64,000 nt of DNA from Qipengyuania xiamenensis (GTDB lineage Bacteria > Pseudomonadota > Alphaproteobacteria > Sphingomonadales > Sphingomonadaceae): assembly GCF_019711495.1 (NCBI RefSeq), contig NZ_JAIGNM010000001.1, positions 620,001 through 684,000 on the forward strand. Reading direction: 5' to 3'. Under the pieces are notes generated by a model, which saw nothing but the letters and a program-made list of their open reading frames with translations, did no database searches and was not told the DNA's origin. Position numbers and translations under genes: made by a program. Shown here piece after piece: positions 16,727 through 26,763 of the stretch. Positions within the stretch are counted from its first letter, which is position 1; every line of letters starts with the position of its first letter.

Positions 16727-17512
16727 TTACTCCCGATGCGCCACATAGCCGGCGAGAGCATGTGCATAGGCCTGCGCACCGCGGCGGTCGCCCTCGCCTT
16801 CGAGCAGCGAGGTCACGGCAGCGGCGAGGCGCTGCTGGTTCTCGCGCGAAAGTTCGCCCAACGGCGAGACGTATATGCCGATAGTGAACAGGATCGCGCC
16901 TGTGCCCGGGAGACGCCGCAATGTCTGGCGTTCGGACCGCACGAAAAGCTTCTCGCCCGCATTTTCCGGCGTGACATGCGCGAAGGCGTGCTCGGGCGGT
17001 TCGGCAACCCATCGTTTCTCGCCCGTGGCGGCGATGAACCAGTTGCAGCGACCGTAGATCGCTCCGGCTTTCAGCTTCGACATGAAGTGGTCGACCCCGG
17101 TGGCGAGCTGTTCCTCATACCCTTGGATCGGCGCATGCAGCGCGCGCAAGGGGAGGCCCATCTTGTCGGCAGGCGTCCAGTCGGACGGCCAGGCGACAGC
17201 AGCGCCGACGAGGCGGTACTGCTCGTCGCCCTCGCGCCGGGTGAGGAGGCACATGTCCTCGTGATGCGCGGCGGCGGCTTCGGAGAGCCCGCCCGAGAGA
17301 CCAAGCATGGCAGCGAGTTCTGCCCCGGGCGCGTCACCTTCGGGCGAGGTCTGGACACCCTCGGGATAAGCCGCAAACCCAGCTTGCCGCGCAGCAAGGT
17401 CTGGATCGGGTTGGAGCCAGTCGTTCTCGTCGAGCTTGGCGAGCCCCATCTTGAGCACCCCGCCGCCACGCGCCTTGGGCAGCAGCTCGTCGACGGAGAA
17501 GCCGAGCGTCAC
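16727..17512 (-). CDS. DUF3445 protein (heme-dependent oxidative N-demethylase family)
   Basis: A 261-residue protein recognised by GFSVDELLPKARGGG-like opening, LVGAAVAWPSDWTPADKMG, GVDHFMSKLKAG and the RCNWFIAATGEKRW segment followed by VRSERQTLRRLPGTGAILFT. The family is associated with heme-dependent oxidative N-demethylation; the substrate here is unknown. The GTG start (VTLGFSVD) overlaps the stop of the esterase gene as GTGA, replacing a longer opening that lies inside the esterase. The pairing with the esterase and bioB is an operon feature only. Confidence 0.8.
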   Translation of the reverse strand: MTLGFSVDELLPKARGGGVLKMGLAKLDENDWLQPDPDLAARQAGFAAYPEGVQTSPEGDAPGAELAAMLGLSGGLSEAAAAHHEDMCLLTRREGDEQYRLVGAAVAWPSDWTPADKMGLPLRALHAPIQGYEEQLATGVDHFMSKLKAGAIYGRCNWFIAATGEKRWVAEPPEHAFAHVTPENAGEKLFVRSERQTLRRLPGTGAILFTIGIYVSPLGELSRENQQRLAAAVTSLLEGEGDRRGAQAYAHALAGYVAHRE

Positions 17513-18360
17513 TCTACCCCGCTCTCCGGCCCGCCCTGTTCGCAGCGCAAGGCCAGACCATATTCCTCGAGCCAGTCCGCGCCGGTCGGCAGCAGGAACT
17601 GGAGGGCTTCGGGCATCAGGCCGTGCAGGCTCGTAGAGTGATGCAGGTCGCTGCGGCGGTCGGAAAAGCAGAACGGCTGCTCCGCGGCGAGCTTCGCCAG
17701 CAGACGGTACATGCCCTGCTCCGTCTCGCCGCCCTCGTCGGCCAGCGAGAGGTAAAGCGGCGGGCGGCCATCGATGCCGTTTGCGGCAGCCAGGGCCATC
17801 GCCTGCCCGTCCCACTGCAGGCTGGGCGAAATCGCCGCATAGCCGGTGAAGAGACCGGGCTCCTCCAGCCAGGTCTCGACCACGAAGTGCCCCGCCGCAC
17901 TCTCTCCCACCAGCACGGCCGTGCCGTCATGACGGTAGCGCGCCTTGACCAGCGGCAGGACGGTTTGGGCGAGCCAGCTGCGAAACTCGGCGCTCTCGCC
18001 GGAGGTGGGATAGGCCTCCCTCTCGTCCGGAATACGGGTGGCGGGAAGCAATTCGCGCTGGCGGTCGACCGTCTGGATGCCGACGATGATGGCAGGCCGG
18101 CTGCGCCCCCACAGCCCGTTCCATTTCTCGATGCCGTTGCCGAGAAACAAGTCCTGACCCGTGCCGCCGTCCAGCTGGAGGATGATGGGCCAGCTCTTGT
18201 CCGCTTCGGCCTCGTAATCAGGCGGCAGGATGACGTTTACGCGGCGCTCTGCGTCGAGCGCCTCCAAGCGGTAGCTTTCACCGATGACCAGCGGCTCGGC
18301 CTCGATTTCAGTGACTGGCGCCGAAGTGGCGAGAGCGAGGGAGGCGAAGACGGTGATCAC
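17509..18360 (-). CDS. Putative esterase of the alpha/beta-hydrolase (Fes/IroE-like) family
   Basis: A 283-residue hydrolase. The nucleophile elbow is VGESAAGHF with Ser154, and the region [20 protein letters not shown] then LQLDGG gives the oxyanion side. Cys residues and His in [11 protein letters not shown] supply a candidate catalytic His. The N-terminus ([16 protein letters not shown]) looks like a short signal peptide, so the enzyme may be periplasmic. The GTG start overlaps the bioB stop (GTGA), which fixes it. Substrate unknown; relatives cleave siderophore or carboxylic esters. Directly coupled to both neighbours. Confidence 0.8.
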   Translation of the reverse strand: MITVFASLALATSAPVTEIEAEPLVIGESYRLEALDAERRVNVILPPDYEAEADKSWPIILQLDGGTGQDLFLGNGIEKWNGLWGRSRPAIIVGIQTVDRQRELLPATRIPDEREAYPTSGESAEFRSWLAQTVLPLVKARYRHDGTAVLVGESAAGHFVVETWLEEPGLFTGYAAISPSLQWDGQAMALAAANGIDGRPPLYLSLADEGGETEQGMYRLLAKLAAEQPFCFSDRRSDLHHSTSLHGLMPEALQFLLPTGADWLEEYGLALRCEQGGPESGVE

Positions 18361-19379
18361 TCGGCAGGCTCCATGGCCTTGCAAGCCCGTCCAGCAGCTC
18401 TGAGGGGTTCTTCCTGCGCCAGCGCCGTCAGCCCCAGTTTCGCGAACAGCGCGGCGTCGCTGTCGTCGCCCGCATTGGGCGCGGTCAGCAGTTTGTCGCC
18501 GGTGAAGATCGAGTTCGCGCCCGCCATGAAGCACAGCGCCTGCGTGGCTTCGGACATCGACTCGCGTCCGGCGGAGAGGCGCACCATGCTCATCGGCATG
18601 CAGATGCGCGCCACTGCCACGGTACGGACGAACTCGATATCGTCGATCTTGGCGAGCGGCGTATCGGCCAGCATATCGCCCAGCACCGTGCCCTTGACCG
18701 GCACCAGTGCGTTGACCGGCACGCTTTCAGGGTGGCGTTCGAGCGTGGCAAGCGTGTGGACGAAGCCCACCCGGTCCTCACGCGTTTCGCCCATACCCAC
18801 GATCCCGCCGCTGCACACATTGATGCCCGCATCTCGCACGTTCTGGAGCGTGTCGAGCCGGTTCTGGTAATTGCGCGTCGAGATCACGCGCTCGTAATAT
18901 TCCGGCCCGGTGTCGACATTGTGGTTGTAGTAATCGAGGCCTGCCTCTTTCAGCATGTCCGCCTGTTTCGGCGTCAGCATGCCCAGCGTCATGCAGGTCT
19001 CCAGCCCCATGGCGCGAACGCCCTTCACGATCTCGACGATCGCGGGCATATCGCGGTCCTTGGGGTTGCGCCACGCCGCGCCCATGCAGAAGCGCTGCGA
19101 GCCGGCATCCTTCGCCTGCGCCGCGCGCTGGAGGACCGATTGCACCTCCATCAGCTTGGTCGCCTCGACGCCGCTATCGGCCTTCACCGACTGCGAGCAA
19201 TAACCGCAATCTTCCGGACATCCGCCGGTCTTGATCGACAGCAGCGTGCAGAGCTGGATCTGCTCGGGCGGATGGAACTCGCGGTGGACGGTGGCGGCCT
19301 GGAAAAGCAGCTCGGTAAAGGGAAGGTCGAACAGCCCCGCGATTTCCTCGCGGGTCCAGTCGGTACGGATTTGGGTCAT
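18357..19379 (-). CDS. bioB: Biotin synthase
   Basis: A 340-residue radical-SAM enzyme inserting sulfur into dethiobiotin. The radical SAM cluster is Cys54-x3-Cys58-x2-Cys61 in [14 protein letters not shown], and [25 protein letters not shown] and [16 protein letters not shown] are diagnostic. It needs [4Fe-4S] and [2Fe-2S] clusters and S-adenosylmethionine. Its place among the propionyl-CoA carboxylase genes makes sense because PccA requires biotin. Other bio genes are absent. The ATG start overlaps the stop of the small membrane protein gene (ATGA). Confidence 0.97.
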   Translation of the reverse strand: MTQIRTDWTREEIAGLFDLPFTELLFQAATVHREFHPPEQIQLCTLLSIKTGGCPEDCGYCSQSVKADSGVEATKLMEVQSVLQRAAQAKDAGSQRFCMGAAWRNPKDRDMPAIVEIVKGVRAMGLETCMTLGMLTPKQADMLKEAGLDYYNHNVDTGPEYYERVISTRNYQNRLDTLQNVRDAGINVCSGGIVGMGETREDRVGFVHTLATLERHPESVPVNALVPVKGTVLGDMLADTPLAKIDDIEFVRTVAVARICMPMSMVRLSAGRESMSEATQALCFMAGANSIFTGDKLLTAPNAGDDSDAALFAKLGLTALAQEEPLRAAGRACKAMEPAE

Positions 19380-19597
19380 TTAGAAGAATTACCTTTTTGG
19401 CCGATGAGCCACCAAGCGACGGGGATGTAGGCTAGCACAAGCAAGAAAGGCAGAACGCGATTGATGAACTTCCATGTGGCGGGCGAGTAGTCACCCACGC
19501 CAGGCATGCCGAAACCGACAAACATCCAGAGCATTGCCGCTCCAAAGAGCCACACGGGCAACAAGATTAGAGCTTTAAGCCAACCCTCGTGTATCAC
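19376..19597 (-). CDS. Small two-span membrane protein between scpA and bioB
   Basis: A 73-residue protein with two hydrophobic segments (about 7-28 and 47-66) separated by [15 protein letters not shown], and a short basic tail QKGNSSK. Start GTG overlaps the scpA stop and its own stop overlaps the bioB ATG, so it is translated in line with both. Base composition is noticeably less GC-rich than its neighbours. No family recognised. Confidence 0.7.
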   Translation of the reverse strand: MIHEGWLKALILLPVWLFGAAMLWMFVGFGMPGVGDYSPATWKFINRVLPFLLVLAYIPVAWWLIGQKGNSSK

Positions 19598-21750
19598 TCC
19601 GCCGCCTCGTCCAAATCCTCACCCGCAGGCGGCATGTTGTGGCCGAGCAGACGCAGCACATCCGCCGCGCATTCGACCACATTGCTGCCCGGGCCGTAGA
19701 TGCCCTGCACCCCGGCATCGCGCAGGAAGTCGTAGTCCTTCTGCGGGATCACGCCGCCGGCGATCACCTTGATGTCGCTGCGGCCCGCCTCTTTCAGCAG
19801 GGTGATGAGTTCGGGGATCAGGGTCTTGTGGCCCGCCGCAAGGCTGCTCGCGCCGATGGCGTCGACGTCGTTCTCGAGCGCCATATCGCGGGTTTCTTCG
19901 GGCGTCTGGAACAGCGGGCCGGAAACGACCTCGAAGCCCATGTCGGCAAAGGCGGATGCGATCACGTTGGCGCCGCGATCGTGGCCGTCCTGCCCCATCT
20001 TGGCGACCATCAGCTTGGGCGCGCGGCCGAGGCGACGTTCGACCGCCTTCACGCCTGCGACCACCTGCTGGTAGCGATCGTCTTCGGAATAGGCTTCCGA
20101 GTACACGCCGCGCACCGGCTTGGGCATCGTGTCGTAGCGGCCATAGGCGTCTTCCATCGCCTGGCTGATCTCACCGAGCGTCGCATCGTGGCGTGCAGCC
20201 TCTACCGCGAGTTCGAGCAGATTGCCCTCGCGCTGACCCGCACCGCGAGCAAGCGCGTCGAGCGCCGCCCTGCAGGCGAAATCGTCGCGCCCTTCGCGCA
20301 CCTTCTTGAGGCGTGCGATCTGGCTCTGGCGGACTGCGTGGTTGTCGATGTCGAGCGTGTCGATATCGGCCTCTTCGGGTAGGCGGTACTTGTTGACGCC
20401 CACGATGACCGTGTCGCCCTTGTCGACGCTCGCCTGCTTGGCGGCCGCCGCTTCCTCGATCTGCGCCTTGGGTTTGCCGCTGGCGACATATTCGGTCATG
20501 CCGCCAGCCGCCTCGACCTCGTCGAGCAGCTTGCGGGCCTCGTCCAGCAGAGCGGCTGTCAGGCTCTCGATGTAATAGCTGCCGCCCAGCGGATCGGCGA
20601 CATTGGTGATGCCGGTCTCTTCCTGGATCACCAGCTGAGTGTTGCGGGCGATGCGGGCGGAGAAATCGGTCGGCAGGGCGATTGCCTCGTCCAACGCATT
20701 GGTGTGGAGCGACTGCGTGCCGCCCAGCACTGCCGCCATCGCTTCGATCGTGGTGCGGATGACGTTGTTGTAGGGGTCCTGCTCCTGAAGGCTCACACCG
20801 CTCGTCTGGCAGTGCGTGCGCAGCATCTTCGACTTGGGGTTCTGCGCCCCTAGCCCTTCCATGACATCGTGCCACAGATGACGCGCGGCGCGCATCTTGG
20901 CGATCTCCATGAAGAAGTTCATGCCGATGCCCCAGAAGAAGGACAGGCGCGGCGCGAAGGCATCGATATCGAGCCCTGCTTCCATCGCGCGCTTGGCGTA
21001 TTCCTTGCCGTCGGCGATGGTGAAGGCGAGTTCCTGCACGGCGGTCGCCCCGGCCTCGTGCATGTGATAGCCCGAGATCGAAATACTATTGAATTTCGGC
21101 ATGTTGGCCGAGGTATATGCGATGATGTCGGAGACGATCCGCATGCTCGGTTCGGGCGGGTAGATATAGGTGTTGCGGACCATGAACTCCTTGAGGATGT
21201 CGTTCTGGATGGTCCCGGCGAGCTTGTCCTGGCTCACCCCCTGCCGCTCTGCCGCGACGATATAGAAAGCGAGCACGGGAATGACCGCACCGTTCATCGT
21301 CATCGACACGCTCATGGTGTCGAGCGGGATCTGGTCGAACAGGATTTCCATGTCGCGCACGGTGTCGATCGCGACGCCCGCCTTGCCGACATCGCCGACC
21401 ACGCGCGGGTGGTCGCTGTCATAGCCGCGGTGCGTGGCGAGGTCGAAAGCGACCGAGAGGCCCTTCTGCCCCGCCGCGAGGTTGCGGCGATAGAAGGCGT
21501 TCGATTCCTCGGCGGTCGAGAAGCCCGCATACTGGCGGATGGTCCACGGACGGCCGGTGTACATCGAGGCATAGGGCCCGCGCGTGAACGGCGCGATGCC
21601 GGGAACGCCGGGGTCGATCCCTTGCGTATCCTCGCTCGTGTAGAGCGGTTTCACCTCGATACCCTCGGGCGTGTGCCAGGTGAGGTCGCGGCCCTTCACC
21701 TCCTTGTCGGCAAGGGGCTTCCAGTCGTCATATGTCGGCTTGTCGGTCAT
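19594..21750 (-). CDS. scpA: Methylmalonyl-CoA mutase
   Basis: A 718-residue adenosylcobalamin enzyme turning methylmalonyl-CoA into succinyl-CoA. The N-terminal barrel shows [20 protein letters not shown], the substrate-channel stretch, and [14 protein letters not shown]; the C-terminal B12 domain has DGHDRG with His590 as the cobalt ligand, then [12 protein letters not shown] and GPGSNV. The single-chain length matches the large subunit-type mutase. Start ATG ([10 protein letters not shown]) lies 21 bases after mce. It is the third step of the propionate route encoded around it. No G-protein chaperone (MeaB) gene is in the window. Confidence 0.97.
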   Translation of the reverse strand: MTDKPTYDDWKPLADKEVKGRDLTWHTPEGIEVKPLYTSEDTQGIDPGVPGIAPFTRGPYASMYTGRPWTIRQYAGFSTAEESNAFYRRNLAAGQKGLSVAFDLATHRGYDSDHPRVVGDVGKAGVAIDTVRDMEILFDQIPLDTMSVSMTMNGAVIPVLAFYIVAAERQGVSQDKLAGTIQNDILKEFMVRNTYIYPPEPSMRIVSDIIAYTSANMPKFNSISISGYHMHEAGATAVQELAFTIADGKEYAKRAMEAGLDIDAFAPRLSFFWGIGMNFFMEIAKMRAARHLWHDVMEGLGAQNPKSKMLRTHCQTSGVSLQEQDPYNNVIRTTIEAMAAVLGGTQSLHTNALDEAIALPTDFSARIARNTQLVIQEETGITNVADPLGGSYYIESLTAALLDEARKLLDEVEAAGGMTEYVASGKPKAQIEEAAAAKQASVDKGDTVIVGVNKYRLPEEADIDTLDIDNHAVRQSQIARLKKVREGRDDFACRAALDALARGAGQREGNLLELAVEAARHDATLGEISQAMEDAYGRYDTMPKPVRGVYSEAYSEDDRYQQVVAGVKAVERRLGRAPKLMVAKMGQDGHDRGANVIASAFADMGFEVVSGPLFQTPEETRDMALENDVDAIGASSLAAGHKTLIPELITLLKEAGRSDIKVIAGGVIPQKDYDFLRDAGVQGIYGPGSNVVECAADVLRLLGHNMPPAGEDLDEAAE

Positions 21751-21771
21751 CGTAATTCCAGTGTCGCGCGG

Positions 21772-22221
21772 TCAATTCGACCAGTGCGCGTTGTCCTTGG
21801 GCGTTTCCATGATTTCGGTCAGCTGGCCCATCATGTCCTTCGGGTGGAGGAAGAAAATGGGCGTGCCGTGTGCGCCGATGCGCGTGGGGCCGAGGATGCG
21901 CTTGCCGAGTTCCTCGAACCACTTGCGCGCGTCCTCGATATCCTCGACCTCGTAGCAGACATGGTGCTGCCCGCCCGAGGGGTTCTTCTCGAGGAACTTG
22001 GCGATGGGGCTGTCTGGGCCGAGCGGTTCGATCAGCTCGATCTGCGTTCCGTTGGTGCCGTTTTCTCCGGGCGTGTCGACGAAGCAGACCTTCACCCCTT
22101 GCGCCTCGAGATCGAAGGGCTTGTGGAACCGCGTCGCGCCCATGACGTCACGGTAATAGCGCACCGATTCCTCGATCGAGGGCGTGGCGACGCCGATATG
22201 GTTGAGACGGCCGAGTTTCAT
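21772..22221 (-). CDS. mce: Methylmalonyl-CoA epimerase
   Basis: A 149-residue vicinal-oxygen-chelate protein interconverting the (S)- and (R)-methylmalonyl-CoA that PccAB makes and ScpA consumes. Features: LNHIGVATPSIEESVRYYRD with His8 as a metal ligand, QHHVCYEVEDIEDA with a second His, and the C-terminal metal-binding Glu in MGQLTEIME. AGGAG precedes the ATG by six bases. Length is typical. Confidence 0.95.
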   Translation of the reverse strand: MKLGRLNHIGVATPSIEESVRYYRDVMGATRFHKPFDLEAQGVKVCFVDTPGENGTNGTQIELIEPLGPDSPIAKFLEKNPSGGQHHVCYEVEDIEDARKWFEELGKRILGPTRIGAHGTPIFFLHPKDMMGQLTEIMETPKDNAHWSN

Positions 22222-22262
22222 GTCTTCTCCTTTAGCCCCTGCTGTCGGAGCAGCGACTTGGC

Positions 22263-22805
22263 TTAGGCGCTCTTCTTGCGGTTCAGTTTCTCAAGTGCCG
22301 ATTCCGCGGCATTTTGGAATAGCTCGCAAACTTGCAACCGCTCTTCTTCCGAAAGATTCTCATCGCCATCGAAAATTTCGTCGACATCAAAATTATCGGA
22401 CAGTGCATTCAACCAGAAGTGGGCCTCTGAAATCCTCACATCATCAAATTCAAACTTGGCAGTCAGCGCTTGAGCGCGGCGAAACTGGGCGACAACCGGT
22501 TTCACGGACGAACGAGTATTGGGATCTGAAGTCGTGGCTTTGTCCTTTCCGACCATGCACATTGCCAACAAGTCCTTCAGCGTCGTCCTAACCATCTCCA
22601 CGCGTTTTCGAGAATCATACTCTTCTTTCAGGAAAAACAACGCGATTGCCCCAGAGACAGTGATTAACGACCCGACCATAGCACCCAAGAACCGAGCGCT
22701 ATCTTCAGGCCCGAAGGACACCGGCCCCGCGGCTATAATCCCTGCGGCCAAACCTAGGCCGAAGCCGAGGTATGTAAGGGGGTTTTTGAGAACTGGTTTA
22801 ATCAT
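22263..22805 (-). CDS. AT-richer membrane protein of unknown function inserted between pccB and mce
   Basis: A 180-residue protein with two N-terminal membrane helices (about 10-31 and 38-60), then a soluble acidic helical part (EERLQVCELFQNAAESALEK). No family recognised. The coding sequence is near 47 % GC, well below the roughly 64 % of the flanking genes, a sign of recent acquisition. It starts six bases after the pccB stop without a clear Shine-Dalgarno, so translation probably depends on pccB. There is no link to propionate metabolism apparent in its sequence. Confidence 0.7.
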   Translation of the reverse strand: MIKPVLKNPLTYLGFGLGLAAGIIAAGPVSFGPEDSARFLGAMVGSLITVSGAIALFFLKEEYDSRKRVEMVRTTLKDLLAMCMVGKDKATTSDPNTRSSVKPVVAQFRRAQALTAKFEFDDVRISEAHFWLNALSDNFDVDEIFDGDENLSEEERLQVCELFQNAAESALEKLNRKKSA

Positions 22806-22811
22806 GGGTTA

Positions 22812-24344
22812 CTAAAGCGGGATATTATCATGCTTCTTCCACGGGTTCTCGAGCTGCTTCGTGCGCAGCTTCCTTAGCCCCAGCGCGATCCGCCGCCGCG
22901 TCGAGTGCGGGTAGATCACCTCGTCGATATAGCCGCGCTGCGCTGCCACGAAGGGGTTGGCGAAGCGCTCTTCGTATTCCTTGGTCTTCTCGGCGATCTT
23001 GCCCGGATCGTCGCGGTCCTGGCGGAAGATGATCTCCACCGCGCCCTTTGCGCCCATCACGGCGATTTCGGCGGTGGGCCAAGCGTAGTTAAGGTCGCCG
23101 CGCAGGTGCTTGGACGCCATCACGTCATAAGCGCCGCCATAGGCCTTGCGGGTGATGACGGTGATCTTGGGCACTGTCGCCTCGGCATAGGCGAAGAGCA
23201 GCTTCGCGCCGTGCTTGATGATGCCATTGTGCTCCTGCGCCGTGCCGGGAAGGAAGCCGGGCACGTCGACGAAGGTCAGGATCGGGATTTCGAAGGCATC
23301 GCAGAAGCGCACGAAACGCGCGGCCTTCTTCGACGAATTGATGTCGAGCACGCCGGCGAGCACCATCGGCTGGTTCGCCACCACGCCCACAGTGCGCCCT
23401 TCCACCCTGCCGAAGCCGCAAATGATGTTGGCGGCATGGTTCGGCTGCACTTCAAAGAAATCGCCCTCGTCCAGCGTCTTCCTGATGACTTCATGCATGT
23501 CATAGGGCTGGTTGGCGTTGTCGGGGATCAGCGTGTCGAGGCTATCCTCCATGCGGTCCCACGGATCACTGGTCGGGCGCTCGGGCACTTCCTCGCGGTT
23601 GGACAGCGGCAGGTAATCGAAGAAATCGCGTGTCGCGAGCAGGGTTTCGATGTCGTTCTCGAAGCTGTTGTCGGCAACGCTGGTCTTGGTGGTGTGCGTC
23701 TTCGCCCCGCCCAGTTCTTCCTGCGTGACGACCTCGTTGGTCACCGTCTTCACCACGTCGGGGCCGGTGACGAACATGTAGCTGCTGTCTTCGACCATGA
23801 AGATGAAGTCGGTCATCGCGGGGCTGTACACCGCGCCGCCCGCACACGGTCCCATGATGAGGCTGATCTGCGGCACCACGCCGGATGCGAGCACATTGCG
23901 CTGGAACACCTCGGCATAGCCGCCGAGCGAGGCCACGCCCTCCTGGATGCGCGCGCCGCCGCTGTCGTTGAGGCCGATCACCGGCGCGCCGACCTTCATC
24001 GCGGTGTCCATGACCTTGCAGATCTTCTCCGCATGCCGCTTGGAAAGAGAGCCGCCGAAGACGGTGAAATCTTGGCTGAAAACATAGACGAGGCGGCCGT
24101 TGATCGTGCCGCTGCCGGTGACCACGCCGTCGCCGGGAATCTTCTGGTCCGGCATGCCGAAATCGACGCAGTCATGCTCGACATAGGTGTCGAGCTCTTC
24201 GAAGCTGCCTTCATCCAGCAGCACGTCGAGCCGCTCACGCGCGGTCAGCTTGCCCTTGGCGTGCTGCGCGGCGATGCGTTTCTCGCCCCCGCCCATCCTG
24301 GCGGCTTCGCGGCGACGTTCCATTTCGGCGATATTGGCGGACAT
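22812..24344 (-). CDS. pccB: Propionyl-CoA carboxylase, beta subunit
   Basis: A 510-residue carboxyltransferase that moves CO2 from PccA-biotin to propionyl-CoA. Marks: the N-terminal half [58 protein letters not shown] and [17 protein letters not shown]; the C-terminal half [20 protein letters not shown] and [16 protein letters not shown]. Length is normal. It opens the minus-strand propionate group: next to it lie the unknown membrane gene, mce and scpA, with pccA further down. The promoter is probably within the 54 bases before it. Confidence 0.96.
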   Translation of the reverse strand: MSANIAEMERRREAARMGGGEKRIAAQHAKGKLTARERLDVLLDEGSFEELDTYVEHDCVDFGMPDQKIPGDGVVTGSGTINGRLVYVFSQDFTVFGGSLSKRHAEKICKVMDTAMKVGAPVIGLNDSGGARIQEGVASLGGYAEVFQRNVLASGVVPQISLIMGPCAGGAVYSPAMTDFIFMVEDSSYMFVTGPDVVKTVTNEVVTQEELGGAKTHTTKTSVADNSFENDIETLLATRDFFDYLPLSNREEVPERPTSDPWDRMEDSLDTLIPDNANQPYDMHEVIRKTLDEGDFFEVQPNHAANIICGFGRVEGRTVGVVANQPMVLAGVLDINSSKKAARFVRFCDAFEIPILTFVDVPGFLPGTAQEHNGIIKHGAKLLFAYAEATVPKITVITRKAYGGAYDVMASKHLRGDLNYAWPTAEIAVMGAKGAVEIIFRQDRDDPGKIAEKTKEYEERFANPFVAAQRGYIDEVIYPHSTRRRIALGLRKLRTKQLENPWKKHDNIPL

Positions 24345-24398
24345 GTTCTCTCCGTGAATACGATTGCCAGAGCGCCTAGAGCCGAGAGTGCCGCAACG

Positions 24399-24632
24399 TC
24401 AATCGTCGCCCGCCTCTTCTTCCTCCTCGCCGGGTCGATATTCGAGGATATCGCCGGGCTGGCAGTCGAGCTCGCGGCAGATCGCGTCGAGCGTCTTGTA
24501 GCGCACGCCCTGCACCTTGCCGGTCTTGAGCAGCGAGAGGTTGGTGTTCGAAATGCCGATGCGGTCGGCCAGCTCTTTCAAGCTGACCTTCCGCTTCGCC
24601 ATCATAACATCGAGATTGGTGACGATCGCCAT
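24399..24632 (-). CDS. XRE-family transcriptional regulator paired with DUF2975
   Basis: A 77-residue helix-turn-helix protein of the short XRE type: KRKVSLKELADRIGISNTNL then SLLKTGKVQGVRYKTLDAIC and ELDCQPGDILEY. The acidic C-terminal tail (GEEEEEAGDD) is common in this type. It begins within the stop of the DUF2975 membrane gene (TAATG), the standard pairing for this two-gene module, in which the membrane partner probably modulates the regulator. Targets are unknown; autoregulation is likely because of the palindrome upstream of the unit. Confidence 0.9.
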   Translation of the reverse strand: MAIVTNLDVMMAKRKVSLKELADRIGISNTNLSLLKTGKVQGVRYKTLDAICRELDCQPGDILEYRPGEEEEEAGDD

Positions 24633-25258
24633 TAGACCACACTTTCACTGTCTTGGCGGTATTCCATGCCCGACCGGAATGCACCTGCCGTGACGAAGGC
24701 GGTCATCGCAAGCAGCATGGGGATGATCGGCGGCTCGTATTCCATCCAGATGTTCTCGACACCCTTCACGCTCCAGCTGATCGAGGAGTGGATGACGCGA
24801 TCCTCCATCGGCGGGATCGCCTCGAGAATGGCGTATTGCGTCATGAAAACGATCGAAATCGACAAAACGCTAGCGGCGACCAGCAGCTTGCCGATCATCT
24901 GCAGCGAGGAGATGTTCGCTTCGGTGAAAACTTCGCCCTTGCCGATGCGGACCAGCGTCCCGCGCAGTTGCCAGAATATCCCAGCGAGTAACCCCAAACC
25001 GACAAGCTGGCCGACGAGGCGCGCAATGCGGAGCCAGGTGTGATCGTCAACACGCACCGTACCCTCCTGCAACTGCCAGACGGTCGCCCAACCGCCCAGC
25101 GGTTCCATCCGGATGTTCTCGCTCGATGCGGGATAGCTCACCATGTGGAACTTGCCCTCGGCGATCGCGCCGCCCGCACGCAGCACCGCTGCGAGCGCCG
25201 CGATGGCAACCAGCACCAGCAGCGCGTTCACAAACCGTTTCGTCCAGACACCTGTCAT
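24632..25258 (-). CDS. DUF2975 membrane protein
   Basis: A 208-residue protein with four predicted membrane segments (about 9-29, 82-102, 128-150, 181-199) and a larger extracytoplasmic loop (about 30-80). The pattern with LVGLGLLAGIFWQLR and GKGEVFTEANISSLQMIG is typical of DUF2975. The ATG (MTGVWTKRF) with GGAGGAAGAG directly upstream is preferred over a start four codons earlier, which lies inside the RBS. The gene is co-transcribed with the XRE regulator. Confidence 0.85.
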   Translation of the reverse strand: MTGVWTKRFVNALLVLVAIAALAAVLRAGGAIAEGKFHMVSYPASSENIRMEPLGGWATVWQLQEGTVRVDDHTWLRIARLVGQLVGLGLLAGIFWQLRGTLVRIGKGEVFTEANISSLQMIGKLLVAASVLSISIVFMTQYAILEAIPPMEDRVIHSSISWSVKGVENIWMEYEPPIIPMLLAMTAFVTAGAFRSGMEYRQDSESVV

Positions 25259-25327
25259 CTCTTCCTCCAAAGCTGATGAAAGGCTGGATGGCAGCGAGAA
25301 AAACGATTGGCAATAGCTTTTTTATGT

Positions 25328-25337
25328 TTTACGTAAA
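25328..25337. promoter_or_regulatory. TTTACGTAAA palindrome upstream of the DUF2975/XRE unit
   Basis: A perfect ten-base palindrome in an AT-rich stretch 70 bases before the DUF2975 start and 18 bases beyond the tlyA stop. As a short symmetric site next to an XRE regulator it is a reasonable candidate operator; no direct evidence exists in the sequence. Confidence 0.3.
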
Positions 25338-25354
25338 TCTTGTATCGAAATGCG

Positions 25355-26089
25355 TTAAGTTCGATGGGCCGATATCAGGAACTCGACATTGCCTTCAGGT
25401 CCCGTGATCGGGCTTTCCACGATGCCTTGCACCTCGAAGCCGAGGCCCTCCACCCATTCTCGCACTTCGTCGCACACGCGCTGGTGGAGTGCGGGGTCGC
25501 TGACGACGCCCTTCTTTCCCACTTCCTCGCGCCCGACCTCGAATTGGGGCTTGATAAGTGCAACGAGGCGGCAATCGCGCTCGGCCAGTACCAGCGGGCG
25601 GTCGAGTACCTTGGCGAGGCCAATGAAGCTGGCATCGCACACCACCCAGGTGACCGGCCGGTCGATCATCTCGCGGGTCAGGATGCGGGCGCTGGTCTGC
25701 TCGAGCACCGTCACGCGCTCGTCCTGCCGCAGCTTCCACGCCAGCTGGTTGGTGCCGCTATCGACCGCAAACACGTGGCTAGCCCCGCCCTGCAGCAGCA
25801 CATCGGTAAAGCCGCCGGTCGAGCTGCCAATATCCATTGCGGTCACGCCCGTGGGGTCGAGGCCGAAATGTTCGATCGCGTGGGCAAGCTTGATCCCGCC
25901 ACGGCTGACCCAGGGATGATCGCGCCCGCGGACGTCCAGTGGTGCGTCCTCGGCCATCTGCTGGCCGGGCTTGGCCAGCTTCTGCTCGCCCGAAAAGACG
26001 AGGCCCGCCATGACCAGCGCCTGCGCACGGGTGCGGCTTTCCACCAGCCCGCGGTCCACCAGCATCTGATCGAGACGTTTCTTAGCCAT
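25355..26089 (-). CDS. tlyA: TlyA-type rRNA 2'-O-methyltransferase
   Basis: A 244-residue protein with an N-terminal S4 RNA-binding domain (KKRLDQMLVDRGLVESRTRA) and a C-terminal FtsJ-type methyltransferase domain with SAM motif MDIGSSTGGFTDVLLQGGA. DASFIGLAKVL and ALIKPQFEVGREEVGKKG are typical of TlyA, which methylates 16S and/or 23S rRNA. The ATG opening MAKKRL is used; a far longer opening upstream runs antisense through the lipoprotein gene. It is divergent from that gene with 34 bases between starts. Confidence 0.92.
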   Translation of the reverse strand: MAKKRLDQMLVDRGLVESRTRAQALVMAGLVFSGEQKLAKPGQQMAEDAPLDVRGRDHPWVSRGGIKLAHAIEHFGLDPTGVTAMDIGSSTGGFTDVLLQGGASHVFAVDSGTNQLAWKLRQDERVTVLEQTSARILTREMIDRPVTWVVCDASFIGLAKVLDRPLVLAERDCRLVALIKPQFEVGREEVGKKGVVSDPALHQRVCDEVREWVEGLGFEVQGIVESPITGPEGNVEFLISAHRT

Positions 26090-26123
26090 AGGAAACAAAG
26101 CCGTTAGCGAGCATTGGGGAAGC

Positions 26124-26711
26124 ATGAAAGCCTCGCATATCGCCCTTGCCCGCTCGATCCTCCTTTCCTGTGCCCTCTGCGTGGCTGCGTGCGTCCCTGC
26201 ACCCGACTCCACGCCGGCACCCAGCCCGAGCCCGGCTGCGCAGGCACCCGCTCCGGCGCCCGCACCCTCTCCCATCCCAACGCCTGCCTCTTCATCCGCG
26301 CCCATGACCGAGCTGGCATTCGAAGACTGGATCAACGAGCCGCGCACACCGGGCGAATGGGTTTTCGATGACGAGCGTGCAGAGGCCATCGCCATCTATC
26401 GCACGGACGCGATGGTCCCGCTGTTCTTCATGCGCTGTGAAAAGGCGACCAAGACCTTCGGTTTCGCACGTCCTTCGGCAAGCCCGGGCCCGCTGGTCAT
26501 GCAGATCAGAACCGAAACCATGGACCGCGCGTTCGAGACCGAACCGCTGGATGACCCGGCACTGGCGACGGTGATGCTTTCGTCGAACGATCGCCTTCTC
26601 GACGCCATGGCAGTGACCCGTGGACGATTCGCTGTGGAAACTTCAGGAATGACCACACTTTACCTGCCCCCGTGGGCAGAGGTGACCCGCGTGATCGAGG
26701 CTTGCCGCTGA
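26124..26711 (+). CDS. Lipoprotein with Pro-rich linker, unknown function
   Basis: A 195-residue protein with a lipoprotein signal (MKASHIALARSILLSCALCV, lipobox VAAC, Cys23). A Pro/Ala/Ser linker follows (about 24-60, PAPAPAPSPIPTPASSS). The globular part (about 62-195: WVFDDERAEAIAIYRT, MRCEKATKTFGFA) looks like a small beta-domain with a Cys pair. No family recognised. It is a single gene divergent from tlyA. Confidence 0.7.
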   Translation: MKASHIALARSILLSCALCVAACVPAPDSTPAPSPSPAAQAPAPAPAPSPIPTPASSSAPMTELAFEDWINEPRTPGEWVFDDERAEAIAIYRTDAMVPLFFMRCEKATKTFGFARPSASPGPLVMQIRTETMDRAFETEPLDDPALATVMLSSNDRLLDAMAVTRGRFAVETSGMTTLYLPPWAEVTRVIEACR

Positions 26712-26763
26712 GCCGATTCCCTCACCAGGTTACCGACTGGGACGGCGCTCCATTTCAGGCGTG

